DNA of 64,000 bases from Methylocaldum marinum (GTDB lineage: Bacteria > Pseudomonadota > Gammaproteobacteria > Methylococcales > Methylococcaceae): contig NZ_AP017928.1 of NCBI RefSeq assembly GCF_003584645.1, forward strand, positions 5,965,501 through 6,029,500, written 5' to 3'. Position numbers and translations under genes: made by a program. Positions 36,301 to 45,507 of this stretch are shown piece by piece. Below the pieces are notes generated by a model that did not search any database, was not told the origin of the DNA, and saw only the letters and a program-made list of their open reading frames with translations. The first letter of the stretch is position 1. Every line of letters begins with the position of its first letter.

Positions 36301-37893
36301 CGGACAGATGACGGTGTCTCGGGCTGGGGCGTCATCATTCGTGCGAGGATAGTCCAGGGTATAATGGAGTCCGCGGCTCTCCTTTCGCGACAGTGCCGAA
36401 CGGATGATCAGTTCGGCCACGATGACCAAATTGCGCAATTCCAATAAATCGCTGGTTACTCTGAAGTTGCCGTAGTATTCGGCTATTTCCTGCTTCAGCA
36501 GCTCGACGCGGCGCAAGGCCCGCTGCAGGCGCTTGTTGGTTCTGACGATCCCGACATAGTCCCACATGAACCGTCGTATTTCATCCCAGTTGTGGGCGAC
36601 CACGACTTCCTCGTCGGAGTCGGTGACCTTGGACTCGTCCCATTCCGGTAAACCCGGAGGCGAGGGAATCTCCGGCAGTGTCTTGATAATGTCCTCGGCC
36701 GCCAGCTTGGCGAAAGCCAGGCACTCGAGCAAGGAATTGCTGGCCATGCGATTGGCGCCGTGAAGGCCGGTGCAGGCTGTTTCTCCTATCGCGTAAAGAC
36801 CCGGCACGTCGGTGCGCGCGTCGCGGTTCGTCTGCACGCCGCCACAGGTATAATGGGCGGCCGGGACGACCGGCATCGGTTGCGAGGTAATATCGATATT
36901 CAGTTCGAGGCAACGTCCATAAATCGTTGGAAAGTGACTCTTGATGAAATCGGCCGGTTTGCGGCTGATGTCGAGATAAACGCAGTCGACGCCCAAGCGC
37001 TTCATTTCGTGGTCGATCGCGCGGGCGACGATATCGCGCGGAGCCAGTTCCGCTCTGGGATCGAATCGATGCATAAAGGGCGATCCATCCGGCAGCAGCA
37101 GCTTTCCGCCTTCACCGCGAACCGCTTCGGAAATCAGAAACGAGCGGGCATGCGGGTGGTAGAGACAGGTCGGGTGGAATTGAATGAATTCCATATTGGC
37201 GATGCACGCCCCGGCGCGCCAGGCCATGGCAATGCCGTCTCCGGTGGCGATGTCCGGATTGCTGGTGTAGAGATACGCTTTGCTTGCGCCTCCGGTTGCC
37301 AGGACCACGATTCTAGTCCGGAACGTCCTGACTTTATTCGCTTGGGTATCGAGCACGTAGGCGCCGAGAACGCGGCTCCCGTCACGGCCGATCTTTTTTT
37401 CGGTGATCAGATCGATCGCATTGTGGAACTCGAACAGATCGATACTGGGGTGAGCTCGGACATGTTGAACCAGCGAGGTTTCTACGGCCCGGCCCGTGGC
37501 ATCGGCGGCATGGACAACGCGGCGATGGGTGTGTCCCCCTTCCCGGGTAAGGTGAAGATTATGGATGCCGTTTTCGGTACTCACTTCGGTGAACGGAACA
37601 CCGCGTTCCAGCAGCCAATCGATACATTCCTTGCCCTGGGAAACGACGAGCCGCACGACGTCCGGATTGCAAAGGCCGGCGCCGGCATCCAGCGTGTCCT
37701 GTATGTGCGATTCGATCGAGTCGCCGGCGTCCAGCACGGCGGATATGCCGCCCTGGGCGTAAAGCGTGTTGGATTCGGTCAGCGCTGTCTTCGACAAGAC
37801 GGCGACACGTGCGCGATCAGCGATGCGTAGCGCTAGGCTTAAGCCGGCTGCGCCGCTGCCGATGATCAATACATCATGAGCGGAGGATGGCAT
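36298..37893 (-). CDS. nadB: L-aspartate oxidase
   Basis: FAD enzyme that oxidises L-aspartate to iminoaspartate, the first step of de novo NAD synthesis. 531 aa. Motifs are the FAD dinucleotide fold 'DVLIIGSGAAGLSLALRI', 'TESNTLYAQGGISAVLD', 'HNLHLTREGGHTHRRVVHAA', 'FIQFHPTCLY', 'EAVRGEGGKLL', 'MPVVPAAHYTCGGVQTN' and 'GLYAIGETACTGLHGANRMA'. The C-terminal helical domain is complete. Divergence from rpoE across the gap 37894-38350 is the arrangement known from E. coli and Pseudomonas. Confidence 0.97.
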   Translation of the reverse strand: MPSSAHDVLIIGSGAAGLSLALRIADRARVAVLSKTALTESNTLYAQGGISAVLDAGDSIESHIQDTLDAGAGLCNPDVVRLVVSQGKECIDWLLERGVPFTEVSTENGIHNLHLTREGGHTHRRVVHAADATGRAVETSLVQHVRAHPSIDLFEFHNAIDLITEKKIGRDGSRVLGAYVLDTQANKVRTFRTRIVVLATGGASKAYLYTSNPDIATGDGIAMAWRAGACIANMEFIQFHPTCLYHPHARSFLISEAVRGEGGKLLLPDGSPFMHRFDPRAELAPRDIVARAIDHEMKRLGVDCVYLDISRKPADFIKSHFPTIYGRCLELNIDITSQPMPVVPAAHYTCGGVQTNRDARTDVPGLYAIGETACTGLHGANRMASNSLLECLAFAKLAAEDIIKTLPEIPSPPGLPEWDESKVTDSDEEVVVAHNWDEIRRFMWDYVGIVRTNKRLQRALRRVELLKQEIAEYYGNFRVTSDLLELRNLVIVAELIIRSALSRKESRGLHYTLDYPRTNDDAPARDTVICP

Positions 37894-38350
37894 GAACTTG
37901 GTTCAACATAGTGACGTTGCCATCGTACTGTAAAAATATTCCTACTGAAACAGCTGTTGTTGAATGAGACGGCGAGAGGCCGTTAAGGGTCGAATTTCAA
38001 CCTTGTTGCTCCGCGGATAGGGTAGGCAGGATGCTCTCGCGGGTCGGGTCCCGGACACGGTGGGATACGGGACATGTCCCGGTAGCCGGTTCGTGGAGAG
38101 GTGTTGAGGCGGATACGGCGAAATACGCATTGAATGGTTCTTGTGTAATTACGATAATTCTTCCTGTAGAATCAATCTAATGCAATTGCGCAGCATTCCT
38201 CGGCAGCGCTTTCCGTCAGTCTACGTATCTCACTCTTTTGATGAAACTCTCTAGCAAGCCTTGTTTTTCGTTCATTCACTGTATTCAAACAAAAGCCCAG
38301 GTCTTCTGGTCGCGTGTATGCCCCGTTAAATAGGGGAAGGGTTTCCCGAA
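37894..38350. other. nadB-rpoE divergent control region
   Basis: 457 bases carrying the promoters of nadB and the rpoE operon. A -10-like TAGAAT lies at about 38167, but no well-spaced -35 was found, and no clear sigma-E type GGAACTT/TCxxA pair could be fixed, although 'GAAACT' near 38241 is a weak candidate. GGGGAAGGG about 10 bases before the rpoE ATG is the ribosome site. Confidence 0.45.
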
Positions 38351-38923
38351 ATGGGTGAGCAACTCGACGAGGAATTAGTCCGGAGGGTGCAGCGAGGCGA
38401 TAAAACGGCGTTCGACATTCTTGTTCGAAAGTATCAGTACAAAATCGCGCAGCTGATAAACCGCTACATTAAGGATCCGCACGAAGCTTTGGATGTGGCC
38501 CAGGAGTCGTTCATAAAGGCGTATCGAGCCTTGCCGAGCTTTCGCGGGGAGAGTGCTTTCTATACCTGGCTGTATCGAATTGCAATCAATACGGCGAAGA
38601 ATCATATTGCAATGCGGGCGCGCCGCCCCTCGGAAGACGAAATCGAAATCGAGGAGGCGGAACAATTCGAATCGGCCGTGCGTCTAAAGGATCAAGAAAC
38701 CCCTGAGGGAGTAGTGTTAAGCGAGGAACTCGCTCAAGTCATTCAATTTGCACTAGACGAGCTGCCCGAAGAACTTCGTACCGCGATAAGCTTGCGAGAG
38801 TTCGATGGCTTAAGTTACGACGAAATCGCTCAGGTAATGAATTGTCCGGTGGGGACCGTGCGTTCGCGGATTTTCCGTGCGCGCGAAGCCATCGATAAGA
38901 AATTGAAAGTTATACTCGGTTAG
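38351..38923 (+). CDS. rpoE: Envelope-stress sigma factor RpoE (sigma-24/AlgU)
   Basis: ECF sigma factor, 190 aa. Region 2 is 'FDILVRKYQYKIAQLINRYI' and 'DVAQESFIKAYRALPSFRGE', with 'AFYTWLYRIAINTAKNHI'. Region 4 is 'ALDELPEELRTAISLREFDG' and 'LSYDEIAQVMNCPVGTVRSR'. Followed after 11 bases by its anti-sigma factor gene rseA, then rseB, rseC and mucD. It drives envelope-stress genes once RseA is degraded. Confidence 0.98.
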   Translation: MGEQLDEELVRRVQRGDKTAFDILVRKYQYKIAQLINRYIKDPHEALDVAQESFIKAYRALPSFRGESAFYTWLYRIAINTAKNHIAMRARRPSEDEIEIEEAEQFESAVRLKDQETPEGVVLSEELAQVIQFALDELPEELRTAISLREFDGLSYDEIAQVMNCPVGTVRSRIFRAREAIDKKLKVILG

Positions 38924-38934
38924 GGGGCATGTTC

Positions 38935-39456
38935 ATGTCGGATGATGATCTGAGACAGAAGTTGTCATTGTTGATAGACGGCGAATTGGGTAAGAGTGAC
39001 GCTCTCGCATTGATGGCCCGCATTGAAAGTGATGCGGCGCTCCGTGGGCAATGGCATCGTTACCGACTGGTCAGCGAGGTGATGCGTTCGGGAAAGGTCT
39101 TGCCGGTTGACGATCGCTTCGTGGATCGGGTGCGGGAGAGAGTGTCCGCCGAGCCGACGATACTTGCTCCGAGACCGGAAAAACACCGCTATCGGGAGAA
39201 GGCGGTAACGGCTGCCCTGGCTGCGTCGCTGGCCGCTGTGGCGATTTGGGTGGGGAAATCGGTCAGTGAATATTCCCCGGTGCGTGGTCCCGAAGTATTG
39301 GCGGAAATCGATTCGGCAGGCTCCGGTTATGGCGGATCGGCGGTCGACCCGCAGATTCAGGATTACCTCGTTACGCACAACGAAACGGCATATTTGGTAG
39401 GTGCGCCAGGCATGTTGCCTTATGCTCGTCTGGTGACCTACGATTCTTCTCGCTAA
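38935..39456 (+). CDS. rseA: Anti-sigma-E factor RseA/MucA
   Basis: 173 aa from the ATG at 38935, favoured over 38929 because AGGGGG lies at proper spacing. The N-terminal cytosolic domain binds sigma-E: 'DDDLRQKLSLLIDGELGKSD', 'LRGQWHRYRLVSEVMR'. A single transmembrane segment lies near residue 85-100 ('AVTAALAASLAAVAIWVG'). The periplasmic part contains 'DPQIQDYLVTHNE', typical of the RseB-binding end, and ends with 'LPYARLVTYDSSR'. Site-1 cleavage by DegS/AlgW-type proteases would occur in the periplasmic part. Confidence 0.95.
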   Translation: MSDDDLRQKLSLLIDGELGKSDALALMARIESDAALRGQWHRYRLVSEVMRSGKVLPVDDRFVDRVRERVSAEPTILAPRPEKHRYREKAVTAALAASLAAVAIWVGKSVSEYSPVRGPEVLAEIDSAGSGYGGSAVDPQIQDYLVTHNETAYLVGAPGMLPYARLVTYDSSR

Positions 39457-39466
39457 ATTTGGATTG

Positions 39467-40489
39467 ATGGTTTCACATTTTGCAATCTCCGTGGGGATGG
39501 TTCGCATGCGCCGCGTTTTAGCATGGCAGATTTGCCTGATGATGTTCGCGGCTGAAGCATTGGGTGGGACCGGCGATCTGCGCCAAGGTGATGCCATCCG
39601 TTGGCTAATGGATATGCGCCAGGCCGTGATCCATTTGGATTACCGGGGAATAGTGGCGTATCTAAAAGATAAGCATGTCGAAAGTTTTCAGCTATTCCAT
39701 GTGTATACCGAGGGTGTCGAGCACGAGCGTTTGGTGTCGATGAACAGCCCGTTGCGAGAAGTCGTGCGAAATTCGGAAAAAGTGGCTTGCTACTTTCCCG
39801 ACACCAAAACCGTTTTCGTTGAAAACAAGCCGGCGCGACGATCGGTTTTGCTCGACCTGCCGGAGGATTTGAAACAACTTTCGCGGCATTACGATATCAA
39901 GCTTCAGGCGAAGGAATATGTCGCGCAACGTCTGTCACAAATCATCAGTATTGAGCCGCGCGACAACTTTCGGTACGCTCGCCGGATTTGGGTCGATCTG
40001 GAGTCCAAATTGCCGCTTAAATTCGAGCTGATCGGTGAAAACGACCAAACAGTCGAACAGATGATTTTCACTTCGCTGAGTATAGAGAACGGGATTCCGG
40101 AGTCCGAACTGAATGCGTCCACGAAGGTCGATGCCTTCACGTGGCAGGTCAATCGGCGCGAGAGTATGCCTCTGGAATCCTTGAAGTGGGGTCTAAGAAG
40201 TGTGCCGGACGGTTTTCAGATGATTTCGTATACACGGCTGATTCGGACGCCGACGGAACATCCGGTGGAACATATCCTGTTGAGTGACGGTTTTTCTTCT
40301 GTTTCAATTTATGTTGATGAGTTTGAAGGCGATATCGTCAAGGGATACCAAAAGAAAATCGGTGCTATAAATGCGCATTCCCGCAAGATCGGCCGCTACC
40401 TGGTTACCGTGATGGGCGATGTACCCGCCCGAACTGTGCAGGTCATCACGGGCGGTGTGCATCTTCAGGTGAACAAAGCCGATGATTGA
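39467..40489 (+). CDS. rseB: Sigma-E regulatory protein RseB/MucB
   Basis: Periplasmic protein that binds RseA and blocks its cleavage until lipoproteins or LPS intermediates displace it. About 340 aa from the ATG at 39467; ATG at 39506 (MRRVLAWQ) would start directly at the signal peptide and is equally plausible. The N-terminal LolA-like domain shows 'FQLFHVYTEGVEHERLVSMN' and 'GSPREVVR'-like 'SPLREVVRN'. The C-terminal domain includes 'WGLRSVPDGFQMISYTR' and 'VEHILLSDGFSSVSIYVDEF'. It overlaps rseC by 8 bases. Confidence 0.95.
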   Translation: MVSHFAISVGMVRMRRVLAWQICLMMFAAEALGGTGDLRQGDAIRWLMDMRQAVIHLDYRGIVAYLKDKHVESFQLFHVYTEGVEHERLVSMNSPLREVVRNSEKVACYFPDTKTVFVENKPARRSVLLDLPEDLKQLSRHYDIKLQAKEYVAQRLSQIISIEPRDNFRYARRIWVDLESKLPLKFELIGENDQTVEQMIFTSLSIENGIPESELNASTKVDAFTWQVNRRESMPLESLKWGLRSVPDGFQMISYTRLIRTPTEHPVEHILLSDGFSSVSIYVDEFEGDIVKGYQKKIGAINAHSRKIGRYLVTVMGDVPARTVQVITGGVHLQVNKADD

Positions 40490-40922
40490 AGAAGAGGCCG
40501 TTGTTGCGCGTACGGAAAAGGGGGGAATTTGGGTCGAAAAGCCGCGAAAATCGGCTTGTGGCGGGTGTATGCAGCGATGCGCCTCCGCTACGGTGGACCA
40601 GTATCTGGGAGCGCCGATCATTCGACTACAAGTTTTTTCCCAAATCGAAGTTCAGGTAGGCGATCGCGTGATGCTCGGGATCGAGGAGGACGCCATCGTA
40701 AAAGGTTCTCTTTGGGCATACTTGATTCCTTTGTTGGGTTTGTTTTTGGGCGCGGTATTGGGCGATGTCGTTGCCTCCGCGTTGAATTCACCTTTCTCTA
40801 GTGATGGGCTCAGCGCATTCGGGGGCGTGGTCGGCCTGGTATTGTCCTTTTTTCTCTTGAAGTTCACACGGGTATTGTCTCGCGACCATCTGCGTCCCGT
40901 GATACTTCGTAAACTTAGCTGA
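40482..40922 (+). CDS. rseC: RseC/MucC family membrane protein
   Basis: 146 aa. The N-terminal cytoplasmic domain has a cysteine cluster 'SACGGCMQRCASA', matching the family's putative iron-sulfur or redox site. Two transmembrane helices follow: 'AYLIPLLGLFLGAVLGDVVA' and 'GGVVGLVLSFFLLKF'. RseC is linked to SoxR reduction in E. coli and is a conserved member of the rpoE operon. Confidence 0.93.
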   Translation: MIEEEAVVARTEKGGIWVEKPRKSACGGCMQRCASATVDQYLGAPIIRLQVFSQIEVQVGDRVMLGIEEDAIVKGSLWAYLIPLLGLFLGAVLGDVVASALNSPFSSDGLSAFGGVVGLVLSFFLLKFTRVLSRDHLRPVILRKLS

Positions 40923-40977
40923 TATCAATTCCGCGTTTAAATTCATGCTTAGGTCCGTGAAGACTTGGGAGTTTTGT

Positions 40978-42387
40978 ATGCTTAAAACCAGGTGGATAGC
41001 CCTCGTATTCAGCTTTTTTCTCATGGGGCTTTCGTCGCAAGGAGTCCTTGCTCAGCTTCCGGACTTCACCGGTTTGGTCGAGAAAAACAGTGCGGCTGTG
41101 GTAAACATTAGTACCTCGCAAAAGGTGACGCCTACCGAGCCGCAGTTGCCGGAGGGATTGGAGATTCCGGAAGGCACGCCATTCGACGACTTTTTTCGGC
41201 GCTTCTTCGGGGAAGGTGGCGGCGGTCAGCCGAGCGAGGTGAAATCTTTGGGGTCGGGCTTTATCGTTTCCGACGACGGTTATGTTTTGACCAATCATCA
41301 CGTGGTCAAGGATGCCGACGAGATCGTTGTTCGCTTACAGGACCGCAGGGAGTTGGTGGCAAAGGTGGTCGGGTCGGACAAGCGCAGCGATATTGCGCTA
41401 CTGAAAATTGAGGCCAGCCGGTTGCCGGTCGTGAGGATGGGTTCGGCCGATAAGCTCAAGGTCGGCGAATGGGTGTTGGCCATCGGTTCGCCGTTCGGTT
41501 TCGACCATTCGGTGACGGCCGGTATCGTCAGTGCCAAAGGGCGCAGTCTGCCCAGCGATAACTATGTACCGTTTATTCAAACCGACGTCGCGATCAATCC
41601 GGGTAATTCGGGCGGCCCCTTGTTCAATCTGGACGGTGAAGTGGTTGGCGTGAACTCTCAGATATACAGCCGTACCGGCGGTTTTATGGGGCTGTCGTTC
41701 GCGATTCCCATAGAAGTCGCCATGCAGGTGGTCGAACAGTTGAAATCCCAGGGTCATGTATCGCGCGGCTGGCTGGGTGTCCAGGTGCAGGACGTCACTC
41801 GAGAACTCGCCGAGTCCTTCGGAATGAAGAAACCCCAGGGCGCCCTGGTTTCCAGAGTTCTGGCGAAGAGTCCGGCGGAGGCCGGGGGGGTACAGGTCGG
41901 CGACATCATCATTGAATTCAACGGACAGCCTGTGGTCGATTCGCCGTCGCTACCGCCGATGGTGGGGATGACTAAAGTGGGCGAAACGGCATCGCTCAAA
42001 ATTATCCGCCACGGAACGACTCGCGATTTGAAACTCAAAATCGGCGCATTGCCCGAAGACGAGGGCACTCTCTTGGGTGCCGAGGAGGTTCCCGGGGCGC
42101 AAAATTCCGAGCGCTTGGGGCTTCGCATATCCGATCTGACGGCGGAACAGCGGGAACAATTGGAAGTTCCGCAGCATGGCGTGCTGGTGCAGGCGGTGAA
42201 TCCGGGAGCGGCATACGATGCGGGCATACGGCGCGGTGATGTGATTCTCCGAATTCAGGATAAGGTTATCAAGGACGTGAACCATTTCAATGAGGTCGTA
42301 AAGGGTTTGCCGAAAGGTAAGTCGCTTGCGGTGCTGGTGCAGAGACGCGGCGGTTCGTCGTTCCTGGCCTTGAAACTCAAGGATTGA
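40978..42387 (+). CDS. mucD: Periplasmic serine protease MucD (DegP/HtrA family)
   Basis: 469 aa from the ATG at 40978 with GGGAG upstream; a signal peptide (ALVFSFFLMGLSSQGVLA) is cut near residue 24. The trypsin-like domain has the triad His108 ('TNHHVV'), Asp138 ('SDIALL') and Ser211 ('GNSGGP'). Two PDZ domains follow: the first with 'RGWLGVQVQDVTRELAESFG', the second at about 375-465 with 'GAAYDAGIRRGDVILRI'. It degrades misfolded envelope proteins and, in Pseudomonas, restrains AlgU signalling. Last gene of the stress operon; lepA starts 4 bases later. Confidence 0.96.
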   Translation: MLKTRWIALVFSFFLMGLSSQGVLAQLPDFTGLVEKNSAAVVNISTSQKVTPTEPQLPEGLEIPEGTPFDDFFRRFFGEGGGGQPSEVKSLGSGFIVSDDGYVLTNHHVVKDADEIVVRLQDRRELVAKVVGSDKRSDIALLKIEASRLPVVRMGSADKLKVGEWVLAIGSPFGFDHSVTAGIVSAKGRSLPSDNYVPFIQTDVAINPGNSGGPLFNLDGEVVGVNSQIYSRTGGFMGLSFAIPIEVAMQVVEQLKSQGHVSRGWLGVQVQDVTRELAESFGMKKPQGALVSRVLAKSPAEAGGVQVGDIIIEFNGQPVVDSPSLPPMVGMTKVGETASLKIIRHGTTRDLKLKIGALPEDEGTLLGAEEVPGAQNSERLGLRISDLTAEQREQLEVPQHGVLVQAVNPGAAYDAGIRRGDVILRIQDKVIKDVNHFNEVVKGLPKGKSLAVLVQRRGGSSFLALKLKD

Positions 42388-42391
42388 GGCC

Positions 42392-44197
42392 GTGGCCGAT
42401 CAGCAGCACATTCGCAATTTTTCCATCATCGCTCATATCGATCATGGCAAGTCGACCTTGGCTGACCGCTTCATCCAGGTTTGCGGTGGACTGAGCGATC
42501 GCGAGATGCTCGCCCAGGTACTGGATTCGATGGATATCGAGCGGGAGCGGGGCATTACCATCAAGGCTCAAAGCGTAACGCTCAACTACAAGGCCAAGTC
42601 CGGAGAAACCTACCAGCTCAATCTGATCGATACACCCGGGCATGTGGATTTTTCCTACGAAGTGTCCCGCTCGCTGGCGGCTTGCGAAGGTGCTTTACTC
42701 GTGGTCGACGCGGCACAGGGGGTGGAAGCGCAGAGCGTGGCGAACTGCTATACCGCGATCGAGCAGGGCCTGGAAGTGATTCCTGTGCTGAACAAGATCG
42801 ATTTGCCATCGGCCGAACCCGAGCGAGTCTGCAAGGAAATCGAGGAGATCATCGGATTGCCGGCGGACGAAGCCTTGAAAATCAGCGCGAAAACCGGTCT
42901 TGGCGTAAACGATCTCCTTGAACAATTGGTGAGCAAGGTTCCCCCTCCCCGAGGGGATGCCGGTGGGCCTTTGCAGGCGCTGATCATCGATTCCTGGTTC
43001 GACAATTATCTGGGAGTGGTTTCTCTGGTACGGGTGGTCAACGGTTCCATTTCCCGAAAACAGAAGATCGTGATCATGTCCACGGGGAAGAGCCACTTGG
43101 TGGACAAGCTCGGCGTCTTCACCCCCAAGTCGCTGGACAAGGAGGTCCTCCAGACCGGCGAAGTGGGCTTCATCGTGGCCGGCATCAAGGATATCTTCGG
43201 TGCGCCGGTGGGCGACACGATTACCGCGGCCGATAATCCTTGTAAGGCGCCGTTGCCGGGCTTCCAGCAAGTCCAGCCGAGGGTGTTCGCAGGGCTTTAT
43301 CCCGTTGAATCCGACGATTACGAGAATCTTAGGGAGGCGCTCAACAAGCTGCATCTCAACGACGCGGCGCTTCAGTACGAACCGGAAACTTCCCAGGCCT
43401 TGGGATTCGGCTTTCGGTGCGGTTTTCTCGGTATGCTGCACATGGAGATCATACAGGAGCGGCTGGAGCGGGAATATGATCTCGATCTGATCACCACCGC
43501 GCCCACCGTGGTGTACGAGGTGCTCAAAACGGATGAAGAAACGGTCCTGATCGACAACCCGTCCAAGCTGCCGCCGCCCAACGAAATCGTGGAAGTCCGC
43601 GAACCGATCATCGAAGCCAATATTCTGGTGCCGCAGGATTACCTGGGCGCGGTCATGACGCTTTGTGTCGAAAAGCGCGGCGTTCAAAAAAAGATGCAGT
43701 ACATGGGCGGACAGGTATCCATGAACTTCGAACTGCCCCTGAGCGAGGTCGTATTGGACTTTTTTGACCGTCTAAAATCGGTCAGCCGGGGGTTTGCTTC
43801 CTTCGATTATGAATTCCGGCGCTTCCAGGCGTCACCGTTGGTCAAGCTGGACATCCTCATCAACGGCGAACGTGTTGATGCCCTCTCATTGATCGTGCAT
43901 AGGGACATCAGTCAGTCCCGCGGGAGGGATCTTGTGGAGCGCATGAAGGATCTGATTCCGAGACAAATGTTCGAAGTGGCTATCCAGGCGGCGATCGGTT
44001 CGAAGATTATCGCTCGGTCCACTGTGAAAGCGATGCGTAAAAACGTGCTGGCCAAATGCTACGGTGGCGATATCACACGCAAGAAGAAGCTGCTTGAAAA
44101 GCAGAAGGCCGGGAAAAAAAGGATGAAGCAAGTTGGCAAGATCGATATTCCCCAGGAGGCATTTCTGGCGGTTCTGCGCGTGAGCAAAGATTCCTAG
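42392..44197 (+). CDS. lepA: Elongation factor 4 (LepA)
   Basis: Ribosomal GTPase, 601 aa, from the GTG at 42392, four bases after mucD. G1 is 'AHIDHGKSTLADRF', G2 lies in 'ERERGITIKAQSVTLNY', G3 'IDTPGHVDF' and G4 'VLNKIDLPSAEP'. Domain II, the EF-G-like domains ('LGFGFRCGFLGMLHMEIIQE') and the LepA-specific C-terminal domain ('IARSTVKAMRKNVLAKCYGG', 'KRMKQVGKIDIPQEAF') are complete. Confidence 0.98.
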   Translation: MADQQHIRNFSIIAHIDHGKSTLADRFIQVCGGLSDREMLAQVLDSMDIERERGITIKAQSVTLNYKAKSGETYQLNLIDTPGHVDFSYEVSRSLAACEGALLVVDAAQGVEAQSVANCYTAIEQGLEVIPVLNKIDLPSAEPERVCKEIEEIIGLPADEALKISAKTGLGVNDLLEQLVSKVPPPRGDAGGPLQALIIDSWFDNYLGVVSLVRVVNGSISRKQKIVIMSTGKSHLVDKLGVFTPKSLDKEVLQTGEVGFIVAGIKDIFGAPVGDTITAADNPCKAPLPGFQQVQPRVFAGLYPVESDDYENLREALNKLHLNDAALQYEPETSQALGFGFRCGFLGMLHMEIIQERLEREYDLDLITTAPTVVYEVLKTDEETVLIDNPSKLPPPNEIVEVREPIIEANILVPQDYLGAVMTLCVEKRGVQKKMQYMGGQVSMNFELPLSEVVLDFFDRLKSVSRGFASFDYEFRRFQASPLVKLDILINGERVDALSLIVHRDISQSRGRDLVERMKDLIPRQMFEVAIQAAIGSKIIARSTVKAMRKNVLAKCYGGDITRKKKLLEKQKAGKKRMKQVGKIDIPQEAFLAVLRVSKDS

Positions 44198-44225
44198 AAC
44201 TGAAAAACAACAAAAGACCCAGCTT

Positions 44226-44993
44226 ATGGACTTCGATTTTTCGTTTTTTTTGGTCATGGCAACCATCGTGACCGGGATTATCTGGGGCAGTTATGCATTG
44301 CTGCGGCGTTTTCAGCCGGCCGGAGCGAAAGAGCCGGTTATTGTGGAATACGCCCGCTCGTTTTTTCCGATCATTCTGATCGTGCTTCTGTTGCGTTCAT
44401 TTTTGGTGGAGCCGTTTCGAATTCCCTCGGGTTCCATGATGCCGACGCTTCTGATCGGCGATTTCATTCTCGTCAACAAATACGCCTACGGTATCCGTCT
44501 CCCGGTTTTGAACACCAAGATTGTCGACATGGGCGAGCCGGAGCGCGGCGATATCGTGGTATTCCGTTTTCCGAAAGACCCGACGATCGATTACATCAAG
44601 CGTGTCATCGGCGTGCCGGGTGACCGTATTGCGTACTTCAATAAACAGCTTTATGTAAATGGAGAGGCCGTAAAGCAAACGGATATTGCTGAATATCAAG
44701 GTGTGGGCCAGGGAAATATCATGACCGGGGCACGCCTTCTCAGCGAAAATCTGAGCGGCATACAGCACGATATCCTGATTCGGGAGGGGCAGCCTTCGGT
44801 GCAGGGAGAATTTGCGGTACCGGAAGGACATTATTTTGTTATGGGCGATAATCGGGACAACAGTAACGACAGCCGGTACTGGGGTACCGTACCGGAAAGC
44901 CACTTGGTCGGAAAAGCCTTTTTCATTTGGATGAGCTTTGATTGGGAGAACGGCGGAGTCGCATTTGATCGTCTCGGTACTATATTGAATTAG
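44226..44993 (+). CDS. lepB: Signal peptidase I
   Basis: Removes signal peptides from exported proteins at the outer face of the inner membrane. 255 aa. Two N-terminal transmembrane segments ('FFLVMATIVTGIIWGSYALL' and 'FFPIILIVLLLRSFLV'). The catalytic Ser70 is in 'PSGSMMPTL' and the general base Lys125 in 'YIKRVIGVPGD'. The C-terminal box 'VMGDNRDNSNDSRYWG' is intact. Follows lepA after 28 bases. Confidence 0.97.
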   Translation: MDFDFSFFLVMATIVTGIIWGSYALLRRFQPAGAKEPVIVEYARSFFPIILIVLLLRSFLVEPFRIPSGSMMPTLLIGDFILVNKYAYGIRLPVLNTKIVDMGEPERGDIVVFRFPKDPTIDYIKRVIGVPGDRIAYFNKQLYVNGEAVKQTDIAEYQGVGQGNIMTGARLLSENLSGIQHDILIREGQPSVQGEFAVPEGHYFVMGDNRDNSNDSRYWGTVPESHLVGKAFFIWMSFDWENGGVAFDRLGTILN

Positions 44994-45018
44994 TACCGAA
45001 ACGCCGGAGTTTGCAAAA

Positions 45019-45396
45019 ATGGCCAATTTCCCTTTCACGCAGAAAGGTCTGACCCTCGTGGGATTTCTGTGGACATCATTCCTGATCGGTTTTTTTTCCT
45101 TGCTCGTGCTCAAGATCGGACCCGTTTATCTCGAGCATTACAAGGTTGTGTCATCGCTCAAATCGCTCGAAAAAGAGAGCGAACTCGCTTCGAAATCCAG
45201 AGAAGAGATCTTGAGTCTTCTGCAGAAACGCTGGGAGATCAACATGGTCGAACGAGTATCGACCCAAGATGTGAGAATTCTGAAAGAAGGCTCTTATCTA
45301 AAAGTCGAAGTTGCTTATGATGTGGCCGAGCATCTTTTTGGAAACGTGGATGTCTTGCTGCACTTTGACGATCAAGTCGAGGTCGGATCGAATTGA
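45019..45396 (+). CDS. DUF4845 membrane protein
   Basis: 125 aa, conserved between lepB and rnc in many gammaproteobacteria. The N-terminus resembles a type IV-pilin-like anchor ('QKGLTLVGFLWTSFLIGFFS'), followed by a short periplasmic alpha/beta domain ('GPVYLEHYKVVSSLKSLEKE', 'LKVEVAYDVAEHLFGNVDVL'). Function unknown. Confidence 0.88.
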   Translation: MANFPFTQKGLTLVGFLWTSFLIGFFSLLVLKIGPVYLEHYKVVSSLKSLEKESELASKSREEILSLLQKRWEINMVERVSTQDVRILKEGSYLKVEVAYDVAEHLFGNVDVLLHFDDQVEVGSN

Positions 45397-45507
45397 TGAA
45401 AATCGCTTGGGGTTTTTGCGGCTCATATGCCGGCCATTCGCCGCTTATTTGTCCTTGTGCGCAAGCGGGCGGATTGGTTTACGTGCCGTTCGGATCCAGG
45501 TGAGTCC

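Noticed and set aside
36760..37830. 356-aa forward frame inside nadB
   Set aside because: Antisense shadow of a complete L-aspartate oxidase.
38160..38350. Sigma-E autoregulatory promoter before rpoE
   Set aside because: Known from E. coli, but no GGAACTT-like -35 with a proper -10 spacing could be found here.
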